Origin: Ectothiorhodospira shaposhnikovii
GTDB lineage: Bacteria > Pseudomonadota > Gammaproteobacteria > Ectothiorhodospirales > Ectothiorhodospiraceae
Length of the DNA stretch: 64,000 nt
Assembly (NCBI RefSeq): GCF_016584105.1
Contig: NZ_NRSM01000007.1
Location: 82,165-146,164, forward strand
Direction of reading: 5' to 3'
The notes below the pieces were generated by a model. It was not told where the DNA came from and made no database searches. It saw nothing but the letters and a program-made list of their open reading frames with translations. Positions 56,747-64,000 of this stretch are shown one piece after another (positions within the stretch are counted from its first letter, which is position 1; each line of letters begins with the position of its first letter). The translations under genes were made by a program, and so were the position numbers.

Positions 56747-58291
56747 TCAACGGGAACCTCTGCCCCAAAGGACCACTTCCACGGTCTGGATGATGGTCAG
56801 AAGGTCCAGGGACATGCTCTGGTTTTTCACGTAGTAAAGATCATACTTGAGCTTTTCGAAGGCGTCCTTCTCGGAAGCCCCGTAGGGGTAATGGATCTGC
56901 GCCCAACCGGTAAGCCCAGGCTTGACCCAATGCCGATGATGATAATAGGGCAACCTGGAGCCGAGTTGCTCGACAAATTCGGGGCGCTCGGGCCGTGGAC
57001 CCACAAAGCTCATGTCGCCACGCAACACGTTGATGAGCTGCGGAAGTTCATCAAGCCGGGTCTTGCGCATGAAAGTACCGAAGCGGGTGACGCGGGGATC
57101 GGATTTCTGGGCCCAGCGAGCCACACCGTCCTTCTCGGCATCCATGATCATGCTGCGGAACTTGAACAAAGTGAACGGTTTGCCATGCTGCCCGGTGCGC
57201 ACCTGACGGAAGATGACCGAACCCTTCCCCTTGCTATCGATCATGATGGCGAGGGCGCAAATCAGCATGAAAGGCCAGACAAAGGCCAACATGGCCAAGC
57301 TGGTAAATACGTCCAGAGCCCGCTTGGCATACTGCTGATAGAGGGTCTGGCGAAAGCCCCGGCCAAAAATCATGCTGGAAGGGCGCAGAATATCAAGCTT
57401 GAGCAGGCCCGCCTCACGCTCGAAAAAATCGGCAATATCCAACACGTGAAGGCCCTGCATCTTGCAATGCATCAATTCTTCAGCAGGAAAGCCACCGCGG
57501 GGATCGTCATAGGCAATGACAAGATCATCCACATGATGGCGGCGCACGAAATCAGGGAGCGATTCATCCAGCAGCACCATGGCGTCATCCGATACCTTGG
57601 CTTTTTCACCAGGCCTGGGAACGAATCCCACCAAAACGAAACCAACCTGATCGGACTTGCGTCTTAAACGATTGAAGAGCAAAGCAGACTCACCCGCCCC
57701 CAGCACAAGCACCCGACGCTTGAAGGCATCATGATCCAGCAACCGGAAGAGGCCAAATCGGGTCAGCAATATACCGGGGACAGCCAGACCGATGGTAACG
57801 GCCATCACCGTCCGCCCAAAATGCAATTGGGGGAAGACATAGAAGAACATGGACAACATGGTCACGGCGAGCAGCGCGGCACCAATGACGCGCAAAACGA
57901 CCGCATTTGCCCCCCCCCTGAATCCACGACGGTAAAGCCCCATGCTCAGCATACCGACCATGCCCGAAGAAACAACAGCAAGCATCTGCAAGGACCAGAT
58001 CACATCCAGTACGGGAAAAAGGGGAAACTTGATGAAGTAGGCGACAAGTAGCGCCGTGCCGAAGACAAGCGCCTCCACCGTAGCCAGAAAAACAATGGGG
58101 GTTGAAATATCACGACCTAGAAAATTGATGTGACCGTGCCTGACCCTGACCGGCCTCATCCCCACATTTGCAGTTGATTTCTGCATTTTGGGAGAAAACG
58201 TGCGGTTTACCGAATGCACGCTACCGCCGTAATTTGAACTGTCGACTACAGGCGTCAATACTTGATTTTCTGCTGGATTGCCCATACCCAA
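56747..58291 (-). CDS. PEP-CTERM-associated polyprenyl-phosphate sugar transferase
   Basis: The 514-residue protein has four to five N-terminal membrane helices (about 60-190), a CoA-binding-like domain ('VLVLGAGESALLFNRL') and a C-terminal bacterial sugar-transferase domain with 'KRALDVFTSLAMLAFVWPFM', 'VIFRQVRTGQHGKPFTLFKF', 'TRLDELPQLINVLRGDMSFV' and 'GPRPERPEF'. It belongs to the EpsB-like/TIGR03013 group that transfers a sugar-1-phosphate to undecaprenyl phosphate and starts exopolysaccharide synthesis in PEP-CTERM loci. About 50 extra residues precede the first helix, so an internal start is possible. It precedes prsK on the same strand. Confidence 0.92.
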   Translation of the reverse strand: MGMGNPAENQVLTPVVDSSNYGGSVHSVNRTFSPKMQKSTANVGMRPVRVRHGHINFLGRDISTPIVFLATVEALVFGTALLVAYFIKFPLFPVLDVIWSLQMLAVVSSGMVGMLSMGLYRRGFRGGANAVVLRVIGAALLAVTMLSMFFYVFPQLHFGRTVMAVTIGLAVPGILLTRFGLFRLLDHDAFKRRVLVLGAGESALLFNRLRRKSDQVGFVLVGFVPRPGEKAKVSDDAMVLLDESLPDFVRRHHVDDLVIAYDDPRGGFPAEELMHCKMQGLHVLDIADFFEREAGLLKLDILRPSSMIFGRGFRQTLYQQYAKRALDVFTSLAMLAFVWPFMLICALAIMIDSKGKGSVIFRQVRTGQHGKPFTLFKFRSMIMDAEKDGVARWAQKSDPRVTRFGTFMRKTRLDELPQLINVLRGDMSFVGPRPERPEFVEQLGSRLPYYHHRHWVKPGLTGWAQIHYPYGASEKDAFEKLKYDLYYVKNQSMSLDLLTIIQTVEVVLWGRGSR

Positions 58292-58537
58292 ACCTCTCTC
58301 ATGCTTGGGTGATACGTCCTAAATCAAATCATTTTCATTGCCCCGAGTGGACAGGCTTGCACCTCCCCCTCACACCATGCTGGGACATGGCGGTTAACAT
58401 TTATGCTATGTGACGAACTTCACATTTTCAAGTCGGAAAACGAAAAATCTTCCGGCTTTTTACAAAATAAGGGAAATCTATCGACCAATGCAGACTTTTC
58501 AAGTCTTTTGATTGGACACCCATTTGGCTAAACGGGA

Positions 58538-58810
58538 AAGGGACGTGAAGGCCAGATAATGCTGCAAACCCGGACAATCTTCGCGCAGCAGAACAACTCA
58601 CCCGCTATTTATACCACTATTGCGCTGCAACTTGTGCCTGCGGCGAAAACCCCGACATCAAAGATGTCCAAAGACTTTTGGACCAGACAGACATCAGGAT
58701 CAAAATTGAGACCAACGTGTCCCAAGCTGCGGCATCTGATGGGCAGACTGAGACCGATCTTGAACCGGCCGGGGCAGAAAAATTTACGCGCAAGCGGGAA
58801 ATGGAGTAGA
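58538..58810 (+). pseudogene. Possible gene remnant without a start codon
   Basis: One frame stays open for about 85 codons and ends in TAG at about 58808. It reads 'NPDNLRAAEQLTRYLYHYC', 'GENPDIKDVQRLLDQTDIRI', then an acidic, Lys-rich end. The composition is protein-like rather than a GC artefact, but there is no ATG, GTG or TTG start and a stop lies directly upstream. It may be the 3' end of a gene truncated by insertion of the mobile element. I do not recognise the family. Confidence 0.3.
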
Positions 58811-58877
58811 TAGAGGGGAAGCTTGATCCGCAAGCTACAGCTGTTTCTGTTGAAGGTTTGATTGTCGGGATAAAGGC

Positions 58878-58930
58878 GAGGGGGGTGTAGTCGCACCCCC
58901 CTCCCGAGAACCGGGAAAGCCCCCGGTTCT
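58878..58930. repeat. Two adjacent GC-rich hairpins near the attachment site
   Basis: The first hairpin is GAGGGGGGTG/CACCCCCCTC (58878-58887, 58894-58903). The second is AGAACCGGG/CCCGGTTCT (58907-58915, 58922-58930). The first resembles GGGGGTGCGACTCGCACCCC in the tandem repeats at 63681-63907. Neither has a T-run. Confidence 0.65.
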
Positions 58931-58978
58931 GTCCCTGGCGCGGTAATCAACGGTTGGGCCGTCGAAAAACTGGGAAAA

Positions 58979-59025
58979 TGGAGCCGGCGACAGGAGTCGA
59001 ACCCGCGACCTACTGATTACAAGTC
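58979..59025 (-). other. tRNA-Thr(UGU) 3' fragment: attachment site of the integrated element
   Basis: On the minus strand these 47 bases match the second half of a tRNA-Thr: anticodon loop with TGT, 'TCAGTAGGTC' 3' anticodon stem and variable loop, T loop TTCGACT, acceptor 3' strand CGCCGGC, discriminator T and CCA. The D arm and 5' acceptor strand are missing; instead, sequence beyond 59025 is unrelated to a tRNA. This is the typical duplicate left by site-specific integration into the 3' part of a tRNA gene. The intact tRNA is expected at the other, unseen end of the element. Confidence 0.8.
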
Positions 59026-59156
59026 ATCAGTAGGTCGGAGGTTAAACCCCTCTGAAGGGCACCAGATGCTCTCTCGGGTTCCGGGCATCATACCAGCTCT
59101 GCAGTACGATCATATCCTATCGCCCGGGTGAGTAAGCCCAGGGTGTCCCTGCCGCA

Positions 59157-59179
59157 GGAACGTTCTTGCAACGTTTTCC
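59157..59179. promoter_or_regulatory. Inverted repeat upstream of parA (possible operator)
   Basis: GGAACGTT, five bases, AACGTTTTCC: two copies of the palindrome AACGTT (59159-59164 and 59170-59175) within a larger imperfect inverted repeat, ending 14 bases before the parA start codon. It could be an autoregulatory site or a ParB-binding site. Confidence 0.35.
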
Positions 59180-59193
59180 GCGAGGGGGTACCT

Positions 59194-60054
59194 ATGGCTA
59201 TCAAGATTACGATCACCAGCACCAAGGGCGGCGTCGGCAAGACCACGCTGACCGCAAACCTCGCCGGACTCCTGGCCGATTTGGGCCAACGGGTACTGGC
59301 GGTGGATGCGGACATCCAGCCCACACTCTCCAGTTTCTACCACATCCAGAGCCGCGCTCCCGCCGGGCTCATGGCTCTGATCAGCGAAGCCCGCACCGAA
59401 GGCGTCATCAGCACATCGACTATCCCGGGCCTGGACATCGTGCTGTCCGATGATCCGGGTGGGGCTCTCCAGAACTGGATACTGCATCAGCCGGACGGCC
59501 GTGTAAGGCTGCGCCACCTGCTCTCCGGCCTGGATGACGCTTACGACATCATCCTGATCGATACCCAGGGTGCCGTCGGCCCCCTTCAGGATGCCGCTGT
59601 CCTGGCGGCAGACCTGCTGCTCTCCCCTATTCCACCGGAAATTCTCTCAGCCCGCGAATTTGCCCGCGGCACCCTGGGCATGCTTCACCGACTTCAGCCC
59701 ATGGCCTTCCTTGGAGCACCGGTAGGGCCTCTCAAGGGTGTGATCTATCGCATGGATCACACCCGCGATGCCCGCATGATCGCCCGGGAACTGCGCCAGG
59801 AATCCTACGCCCCCTCCCGGGGCGCCATCGACATCCTCGACACCATTGTTCCCAGTACGGTGGCCTACCGGGAGGCGGCCACTCATCGCATGCCGGTTCA
59901 CCGCTGGGAGGCGAGGCGATCAGGGCCAACCGCCTCAGCCCTGGACACCATGACCCAGCTCGTACATGAGCTGTTCCCGCATCTTTCCGACCTTACCCCT
60001 TCGTGGGGTTCCGAAAAACCGAGCATCCCCCATGACAAGGAGGGTCACTCATGA
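59194..60054 (+). CDS. parA: ParA/Soj-family ATPase of the integrative element
   Basis: The 286-residue ATPase has a deviant Walker A 'TSTKGGVGKTTLTANLAGLL', 'RVLAVDADIQPTLS' (A' motif) and 'YDIILIDTQGAVGP' (Walker B). Such ICE-encoded Soj proteins support maintenance of the excised circular element. ATG 59194 has GAGGGG 6 bases upstream. Its stop overlaps the parB start (4 bases). Confidence 0.92.
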   Translation: MAIKITITSTKGGVGKTTLTANLAGLLADLGQRVLAVDADIQPTLSSFYHIQSRAPAGLMALISEARTEGVISTSTIPGLDIVLSDDPGGALQNWILHQPDGRVRLRHLLSGLDDAYDIILIDTQGAVGPLQDAAVLAADLLLSPIPPEILSAREFARGTLGMLHRLQPMAFLGAPVGPLKGVIYRMDHTRDARMIARELRQESYAPSRGAIDILDTIVPSTVAYREAATHRMPVHRWEARRSGPTASALDTMTQLVHELFPHLSDLTPSWGSEKPSIPHDKEGHS

Positions 60055-61685
60055 AACGCATCATTCCTGATGTCGGCGCCATGTTGCGCGAAGGCCATTT
60101 CGGCAATCCCGCTGCCATGGAAATACCCCAGGCAGACCCGGTTACGGTGACCCAGATGCTGATGGACATCGACCGCATCAAGGCATACGACCGCAATCCA
60201 CGGGTGGAACGAAACCCCCGGTATGAAGAGATCAAGGCCTCCATCCGTGCACAGCGGGGCCTCAATAACGCGCTTGAGATCACCCGGCGACCGGGTGACG
60301 AACTATACATGATCAGAGCCGGGGGCAACACCCGGCTCCAGATCCTCAAGGAACTGGCCGAGGAAACCGCCGCCACCGAGTTTCGCAAGGTGCACTGCCT
60401 GTTCCACCCCTGGACCACCGAAGCCGCCGTCCTGACCGCGCACATGATCGAGAACGAACTGCGCGGGGACATGGTGTTGATCGACAAGGCCCTGGGCCTG
60501 AAAGCCCTCAAACAGGAGATGGAGCAGGAGGCGGGGCAAACGCTGTCACGAAGCGAGCTTCTGCGGAGGCTAGCTGACGCAGGATACAGTATCTCGAAGC
60601 GCCATATCATCCGCTTTGAGTACGCTGCCGAGATCCTCTACCCCCTGATCCCCTGCGCATTGCGGGCCGGGATGGGGCAACCCCCAATCGACACCCTGCG
60701 CGCCCTGGCCCAGGGGTTTGAAAGCTACTGGACCGATGCCGGGCAGGACCCGGAGGCATTCCGGAGCCTCTGGGCGGAAACCCTCCAGGATAATGACGGG
60801 CCGGACTTTGATCCCCTCCTGATAAAACAGGCCCTGGAATCCCGCTTTGCCGCCGCACTGGATCACCCGGTCAGCCGCATCCGCCTGGAGATCGACGCAG
60901 GCATGTCGAGCCGCAGACGCCAGACGGAAGACATGGACGGAGACGACCAGGGCGAATCCGGCGCTCCCTCGTACCCTCAAGGCGGCATGGATCATCTGTC
61001 GACACCAGGTTCCGAACCGCCCCTGGTCGTTCCCCCTCCAGCGCCCATCAGCCAAGCGCCCGAGCGGGATCACGCCGGGGAATTCGATCCCACCGCCCTT
61101 CCGGAGGCTGGTCCCGACCTGAAACAGGGCCTGCCCCCATCAGGCAGTTCGCCCAACGAACCGCCCCTGCCGGATATCCTCCCTGCACCCCACCCTGGCC
61201 CCACCGACCTCAAATCACTGCGCGCCCGGAATTACACCCTGGCACTGCAATTGGCCCAGCGCTACCACATGGGCGAAAGCCTGATGCTCCTGCCCGGGAA
61301 GGGCATGGGCTTTCTCATTGATCTGCCTCCGGAGCATTCGGCCGGCAACATCAGCGAGAGAGCCGTGCGCCGCTGGTTGTGGTGGATGCTGTACGCCCTT
61401 TCTGAGTTTCACGTCGATACCGACCGGGCCAAATACTACCTGGAAAATGTCGTTCCCAACTATCTGAACTCAGACGATGTGGATTTTTCCCTGTCCGCTC
61501 AGCCGGATTTGACGCTGCTGGTGAACCAGCTCCTGACATCCCCCATCCTTCCGGATCAGGACTTTGAGGCCTTGTGCGAGCTCATGAGGAGCTGCCGACG
61601 GACACGTCAGGAATGCCCGGACCCCACCGGAGACATGCTCTGGCGCGGGGGCTGGGAGGATGACGAAGAGGAGTACGAGTCATGA
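60051..61685 (+). CDS. parB: ParB-family protein, ICE PFGI-1 class
   Basis: The 544-residue protein has a ParB-like N-terminal domain: 'IDRIKAYDRNPRVERNPRYE', 'EIKASIRAQRGLNNALEITR', 'RAGGNTRLQILKEL' (equivalent to the GERR box) and 'AHMIENELRGDMVLIDKALG'. A helix-turn-helix region follows ('LRRLADAGYSISKRHIIRF'). A Pro/Gly-rich linker (about 300-370) leads to a C-terminal helical domain. This long form is the ICE PFGI-1 type rather than chromosomal ParB (about 300 residues). It overlaps its neighbours by 4 bases on both sides. Confidence 0.9.
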   Translation: MKRIIPDVGAMLREGHFGNPAAMEIPQADPVTVTQMLMDIDRIKAYDRNPRVERNPRYEEIKASIRAQRGLNNALEITRRPGDELYMIRAGGNTRLQILKELAEETAATEFRKVHCLFHPWTTEAAVLTAHMIENELRGDMVLIDKALGLKALKQEMEQEAGQTLSRSELLRRLADAGYSISKRHIIRFEYAAEILYPLIPCALRAGMGQPPIDTLRALAQGFESYWTDAGQDPEAFRSLWAETLQDNDGPDFDPLLIKQALESRFAAALDHPVSRIRLEIDAGMSSRRRQTEDMDGDDQGESGAPSYPQGGMDHLSTPGSEPPLVVPPPAPISQAPERDHAGEFDPTALPEAGPDLKQGLPPSGSSPNEPPLPDILPAPHPGPTDLKSLRARNYTLALQLAQRYHMGESLMLLPGKGMGFLIDLPPEHSAGNISERAVRRWLWWMLYALSEFHVDTDRAKYYLENVVPNYLNSDDVDFSLSAQPDLTLLVNQLLTSPILPDQDFEALCELMRSCRRTRQECPDPTGDMLWRGGWEDDEEEYES

Positions 61686-62320
61686 GCACGGGAGCGGATA
61701 TCTCCTTTCACATCATTAAATTCGCCCTCCAGCGTGTGCATGAAGGCGACCTCACGGCGGCCCTGGATCTGGGATTTACCGTGGACGAGATACGCAGCAT
61801 GGAGTCGCTGACGCTGAAAGATCTGTCCTACCTGAGCAGGCTCAGCGCCCATTTTCTGCGCCTGGAAGTGGATCATGACACCTGCCAGGCCATGCTCAGG
61901 CGCGTCCATGAGGAGTCCGCCAGCGAGGCCCTGCAAGATGCCATGCTGCGACAGGGAGCGCCACGGAATCTGATGCAGGAACTGTTCGGCTGGTCTGCGC
62001 TGCAGCATGCCGCCCGCCGGAAATTGCTGGGTATCCAGTCCACGCCGGGCAGACCACCCCAACCCACGGAGCAACAAGAACACGAGGTCTGGGAACACTG
62101 GCACAGGCTGACGGACGTCCCGCTACCCGAGAGGTACCTGGAAACAGCGCAGTCCGCCGATGTCAGCATAGCGACGATATGCAAACTGCTTCAGCTCTGG
62201 GAAACCACGGGTCTCAAAACCGCGCCTGAAACACGACACTCTTCAGTCGGCGGATGTGTACTGCCTTTCAGGCCGGGCCCACGGCTATCAGGAACCATGG
62301 CGGCACATGAGGAGAGATAG
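61682..62320 (+). CDS. DUF2857 protein of the integrative element
   Basis: This 212-residue protein has the DUF2857 layout found next to parB in PFGI-1-like elements: an N-terminal helical part ('GDLTAALDLGFTVDEIRSME', 'DLSYLSRLSAHFLRLEVD') and a C-terminal helix-turn-helix-like part ('SIATICKLLQLWETTGLKT'), consistent with a DNA-binding or transcription-regulating role (FlhD-like in some descriptions). It overlaps the parB stop by 4 bases and ends just before the replication gene. Confidence 0.85.
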   Translation: MSTGADISFHIIKFALQRVHEGDLTAALDLGFTVDEIRSMESLTLKDLSYLSRLSAHFLRLEVDHDTCQAMLRRVHEESASEALQDAMLRQGAPRNLMQELFGWSALQHAARRKLLGIQSTPGRPPQPTEQQEHEVWEHWHRLTDVPLPERYLETAQSADVSIATICKLLQLWETTGLKTAPETRHSSVGGCVLPFRPGPRLSGTMAAHEER

Positions 62321-62321
62321 C

Positions 62322-63665
62322 ATGGATGCGGCACAAACAGCCCTCGATCGCGAGGTCTCACCCCGTACCGCAGGCTTGGCGGTGTTCATCCATCGAGCCA
62401 TCGAGCGGTTGCGGTTGCAACAGGGTAAGGATACGGAACGGGAGGCCGATGGCCTCCTGTTCTGCGGAATATGGAACGACAGCATACCCCGGGCACTGAT
62501 CCGCGACCCGATTCTCAAGCCCACCGAGGTCAGGCTGTGGGCCGTCATCCGGACACTGACCGACTCAAACGGCCCCGCGGTCATGCCGGACCACGCTACC
62601 CTGGCTGAATACACCAATGTCGGTTCCAGAACCACGATCACCGCCGCCCTGCTGGTATTGCGGATCACACGATGGGTTTCCCTCTGCGCCCGGGTTCGGG
62701 ATGAACACGGCAAATTCGCCGGCAACGTCTATGCCCTGCATGATGAGCCGGTCACGCTGGCCGACGCCATGCACCTTGACCCGGGGTATGTACGATTCTT
62801 GCATGACATGACGGGTCATTCGTCCGACAGAGTGCGCCGCATCGCCAGAGGCGTGCTGGATACCATCGAGGACGCAATCCTGGAAAACCGGGATGTGACT
62901 CAGGATACCGGCCTGCTGGATCGCTCCGTTCAGCGCCTCGCTTTTCTGTCCGGCCTGCTGCGGAAGGAAGACACGCCGGATGACTCGGACTCCAGCCTGT
63001 TCAGCGTATCCCCCCGCCGTCAGAAATCTCTGAAACAAGACCACGACACCCGTGACCAGAATCTGGACACGGATAACCCTGTCCAAAAACTGAACACGGC
63101 TAACGAACACCGTGACCAGAATTTGAACACGGATAAAAATATCATTAAAAATCAAAAAGATAATATCCGTGTCCAAAAAATGGACACGGCCACTATATGT
63201 AGTAGTAGTTATAAAAATAAAAAAACTACTACTACAAATACCCGCGAAGTCCGAAAAAAATCGCGCGAGACTGGTCAGGACGGACTGATCTGGCCCCAGC
63301 AGATCACCGACGATGAACGGCTGCTCGCCGAAGTCTCGTTCAGGGCGCTGGACCCACCGCTTCGGCAAGACCTGCTGGACGAACTGCAGGGGCGATTGAA
63401 CACACCCGGTAACTCGCCGGTACGAAACCCCGTGGCCTGGCTGATTGCCAACGGTCAGCGTGCCCAAAACGGGGAATTCCGCCTCACCAGCCTCGGGATA
63501 CGGGTGCGGCGGGCTCGTGATGCCAAGGCTCAGGCCGAGCAACTTGCCGCCAGACTCGAACGACACCCCCCGGATCTGCCACCTCCACCACCCGAAAATC
63601 CCTACGCGGACCGGATCGCGGCTATGCGCCAAAAGCAGCAACAGCGACAACGGGGGGGCGGCTGA
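62322..63665 (+). CDS. STY4528-type replication protein with embedded iterons
   Basis: The 447-residue protein matches the STY4528-type pathogenicity-island/ICE replication family. The N-terminal region (about 1-230) has a winged-helix-like section ('LKPTEVRLWAVIRTLTDSNG', 'ATLAEYTNVGSRTTITAALL'). The central part (about 240-315) is hydrophilic, low complexity and encoded by repeats plus an AT-rich tract. The C-terminal domain (about 320-430) has 'DPPLRQDLLDELQGRL'. AGGAG lies 7 bases before ATG 62322. The base composition drops sharply at 63120-63240. The embedded repeats look like a replication origin, as in phage lambda gene O. Confidence 0.82.
   Translation: MDAAQTALDREVSPRTAGLAVFIHRAIERLRLQQGKDTEREADGLLFCGIWNDSIPRALIRDPILKPTEVRLWAVIRTLTDSNGPAVMPDHATLAEYTNVGSRTTITAALLVLRITRWVSLCARVRDEHGKFAGNVYALHDEPVTLADAMHLDPGYVRFLHDMTGHSSDRVRRIARGVLDTIEDAILENRDVTQDTGLLDRSVQRLAFLSGLLRKEDTPDDSDSSLFSVSPRRQKSLKQDHDTRDQNLDTDNPVQKLNTANEHRDQNLNTDKNIIKNQKDNIRVQKMDTATICSSSYKNKKTTTTNTREVRKKSRETGQDGLIWPQQITDDERLLAEVSFRALDPPLRQDLLDELQGRLNTPGNSPVRNPVAWLIANGQRAQNGEFRLTSLGIRVRRARDAKAQAEQLAARLERHPPDLPPPPPENPYADRIAAMRQKQQQRQRGGG
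63051..63242 (+). other. Candidate replication origin: four iterons plus AT-rich hairpin tract
   Basis: Four related 26-base repeats start at 63051, 63078, 63111 and 63168. Each is a hyphenated palindrome of the type CCGTGTCC-N7-GGACACGG; the fourth is perfect, the others diverge on the left arm. An AT-rich stretch (63137-63165) separates the third and fourth. Downstream, 63194-63242 is very AT-rich and contains a perfect 12-bp inverted repeat (63199-63210 with 63224-63235). The layout of initiator gene, internal palindromic iterons and adjacent AT-rich unwinding region is that of the lambda origin. Confidence 0.65.
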
Positions 63666-64000
63666 TGGGCGCCTTTCGCACCGGCCCGGGATCCAGGGGT
63701 GTGCCCGTGGCACACCCTGCCGGGGACTGCCCGGGATCAGGGGGGGGGTGCGACTCGCACCCCCTGTCCTATCTACCGGAGCCGGCCCGGGATCCAGGGG
63801 TGTGCCCGTGGCACACCCTGCCGGGGACTGCCCGGGATCAGGGGGGGGTGCGACTCGCACCCCCTGTCCTATCTACCGGAGCCGGCCCGGGATCCAGGGG
63901 TGTGCCCCGGGCACACCCCTGGATCCCGGGCCGGTGCGAAAGGCGCCCATCAGCCGCCCCCCCGTTGTCGCTGTTGCTGCTTTTGGCGCATAGCCGCGAT
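63666..64000. repeat. Repeat-rich right end with tandem and fold-back repeats
   Basis: No gene is supported after 63665. Bases 63681-63781 and 63782-63881 are two near-identical copies of a 100-101-base unit (one G-run differs by one), and a partial third copy follows. Each unit contains several GC-rich hairpins. From about 63908 the sequence turns back: 63909-63934 complements 63882-63907, and 63935-64000 is the reverse complement of 63615-63680, the end of the replication gene. Confidence 0.85.

Larger units (their letters stand above)
58292..59193. other. Gene-poor junction between chromosome and mobile element
   Basis: This 902-base region contains the AT-rich upstream region of the sugar-transferase gene (58292-58530), an open frame without a start codon (58538-58810), two GC-rich hairpins (58878-58930), the tRNA-Thr fragment (58979-59025) and the leader of parA with an inverted repeat (59157-59179). 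No complete gene is supported. Confidence 0.6.
59026..64000 (+). mobile_element. Integrative conjugative element, soj/parA end (PFGI-1/PAPI-1 type)
   Basis: The element begins at the tRNA fragment and runs off the right edge. Its genes parA, parB (ICE PFGI-1 class), DUF2857 and STY4528-type replication protein overlap or abut in one plus-strand operon. This set is characteristic of the end opposite the integrase in PFGI-1/PAPI-1/SPI-7-like elements. The DnaB-like helicase gene often found between parA and parB is absent. The integrase and conjugation genes would lie outside the window. Confidence 0.85.

Noticed and set aside
34616..58291. Exosortase gene in the PEP-CTERM region
   Set aside because: No product shows the multi-helix exosortase pattern with its Cys/Arg/His catalytic residues. 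The exosortase must be encoded outside the window.
58981..59060. Complete tRNA gene at the element border
   Set aside because: Only the anticodon loop to CCA part is present. The sequence on the 5' side cannot form a D arm or the acceptor strand complementary to CGCCGGC.
63681..63934. CRISPR array in the repeated right end
   Set aside because: The repeat unit is about 100 bases, directly tandem without variable spacers, and itself made of hairpins; no cas genes are visible.

Overview
The window is chromosomal DNA of a GC-rich gammaproteobacterium, probably a Chromatiales/Ectothiorhodospiraceae-like organism. This placement is inferred from gene content (ampD-ampE, dusB-fis, accB-accC-prmA, a PEP-CTERM prsT-prsR-prsK locus) and base composition, not from a marker-gene comparison. 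It carries about 50 protein genes, densely packed on both strands, and ends inside an integrated mobile element.

Layout. 1-16.6 kb is mostly housekeeping: an HDOD protein, a membrane-anchored response regulator, an SDR, an FKBP, a GNAT/nitrilase fusion, metH, bpt, two small phosphatases, ampE and ampD, Rep helicase and a K+/H+ antiporter. 16.9-22.5 kb holds copA, an OmpA-family protein and groES-groEL with a CIRCE operator. Between copA and the antiporter lies a short transcription unit that looks like a Fur-regulated small RNA. 22.5-28.7 kb carries fxsA, a thioredoxin/TolC/adaptor operon and cutA-dsbD-tlpA. 28.9-34.5 kb is aroQ-accB-accC-prmA, a zinc-ribbon protein and dusB-fis.

34.6-58.3 kb is the accessory heart of the window. 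Three paralogous LuxI-like acyltransferases of the PEP-CTERM/exosortase-associated type sit with a PaaK-like adenylate-forming enzyme, a MaoC-like hydratase, an RND adaptor and pump with an unusual C-terminal tail, a ThiF-nitroreductase fusion and a methyltransferase. Interleaved are two PEP-CTERM proteins, followed by prsT, prsR, prsK and the PEP-CTERM-associated sugar transferase. Both PEP-CTERM genes have sigma-54 type -24/-12 promoters, which fits control by the sigma-54 activator PrsR. I read the cluster as a candidate acyl-metabolite (signal or lipid) synthesis and export system linked to the cell-surface PEP-CTERM/exopolysaccharide programme; its chemistry is unknown.

59.0-64.0 kb is the soj/parA end of a PFGI-1/PAPI-1-type integrative element. 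A 47-base 3' fragment of a tRNA-Thr(UGU) gene at 58979-59025 marks the junction. It is followed by parA, parB, a DUF2857 protein and an STY4528-type replication protein. Inside the last gene are four palindromic iterons and an AT-rich hairpin tract, an arrangement like the phage lambda origin inside gene O. The final 390 bases contain tandem repeats and a fold-back inverted copy of the end of that gene, so the extreme right end may be an assembly artefact.
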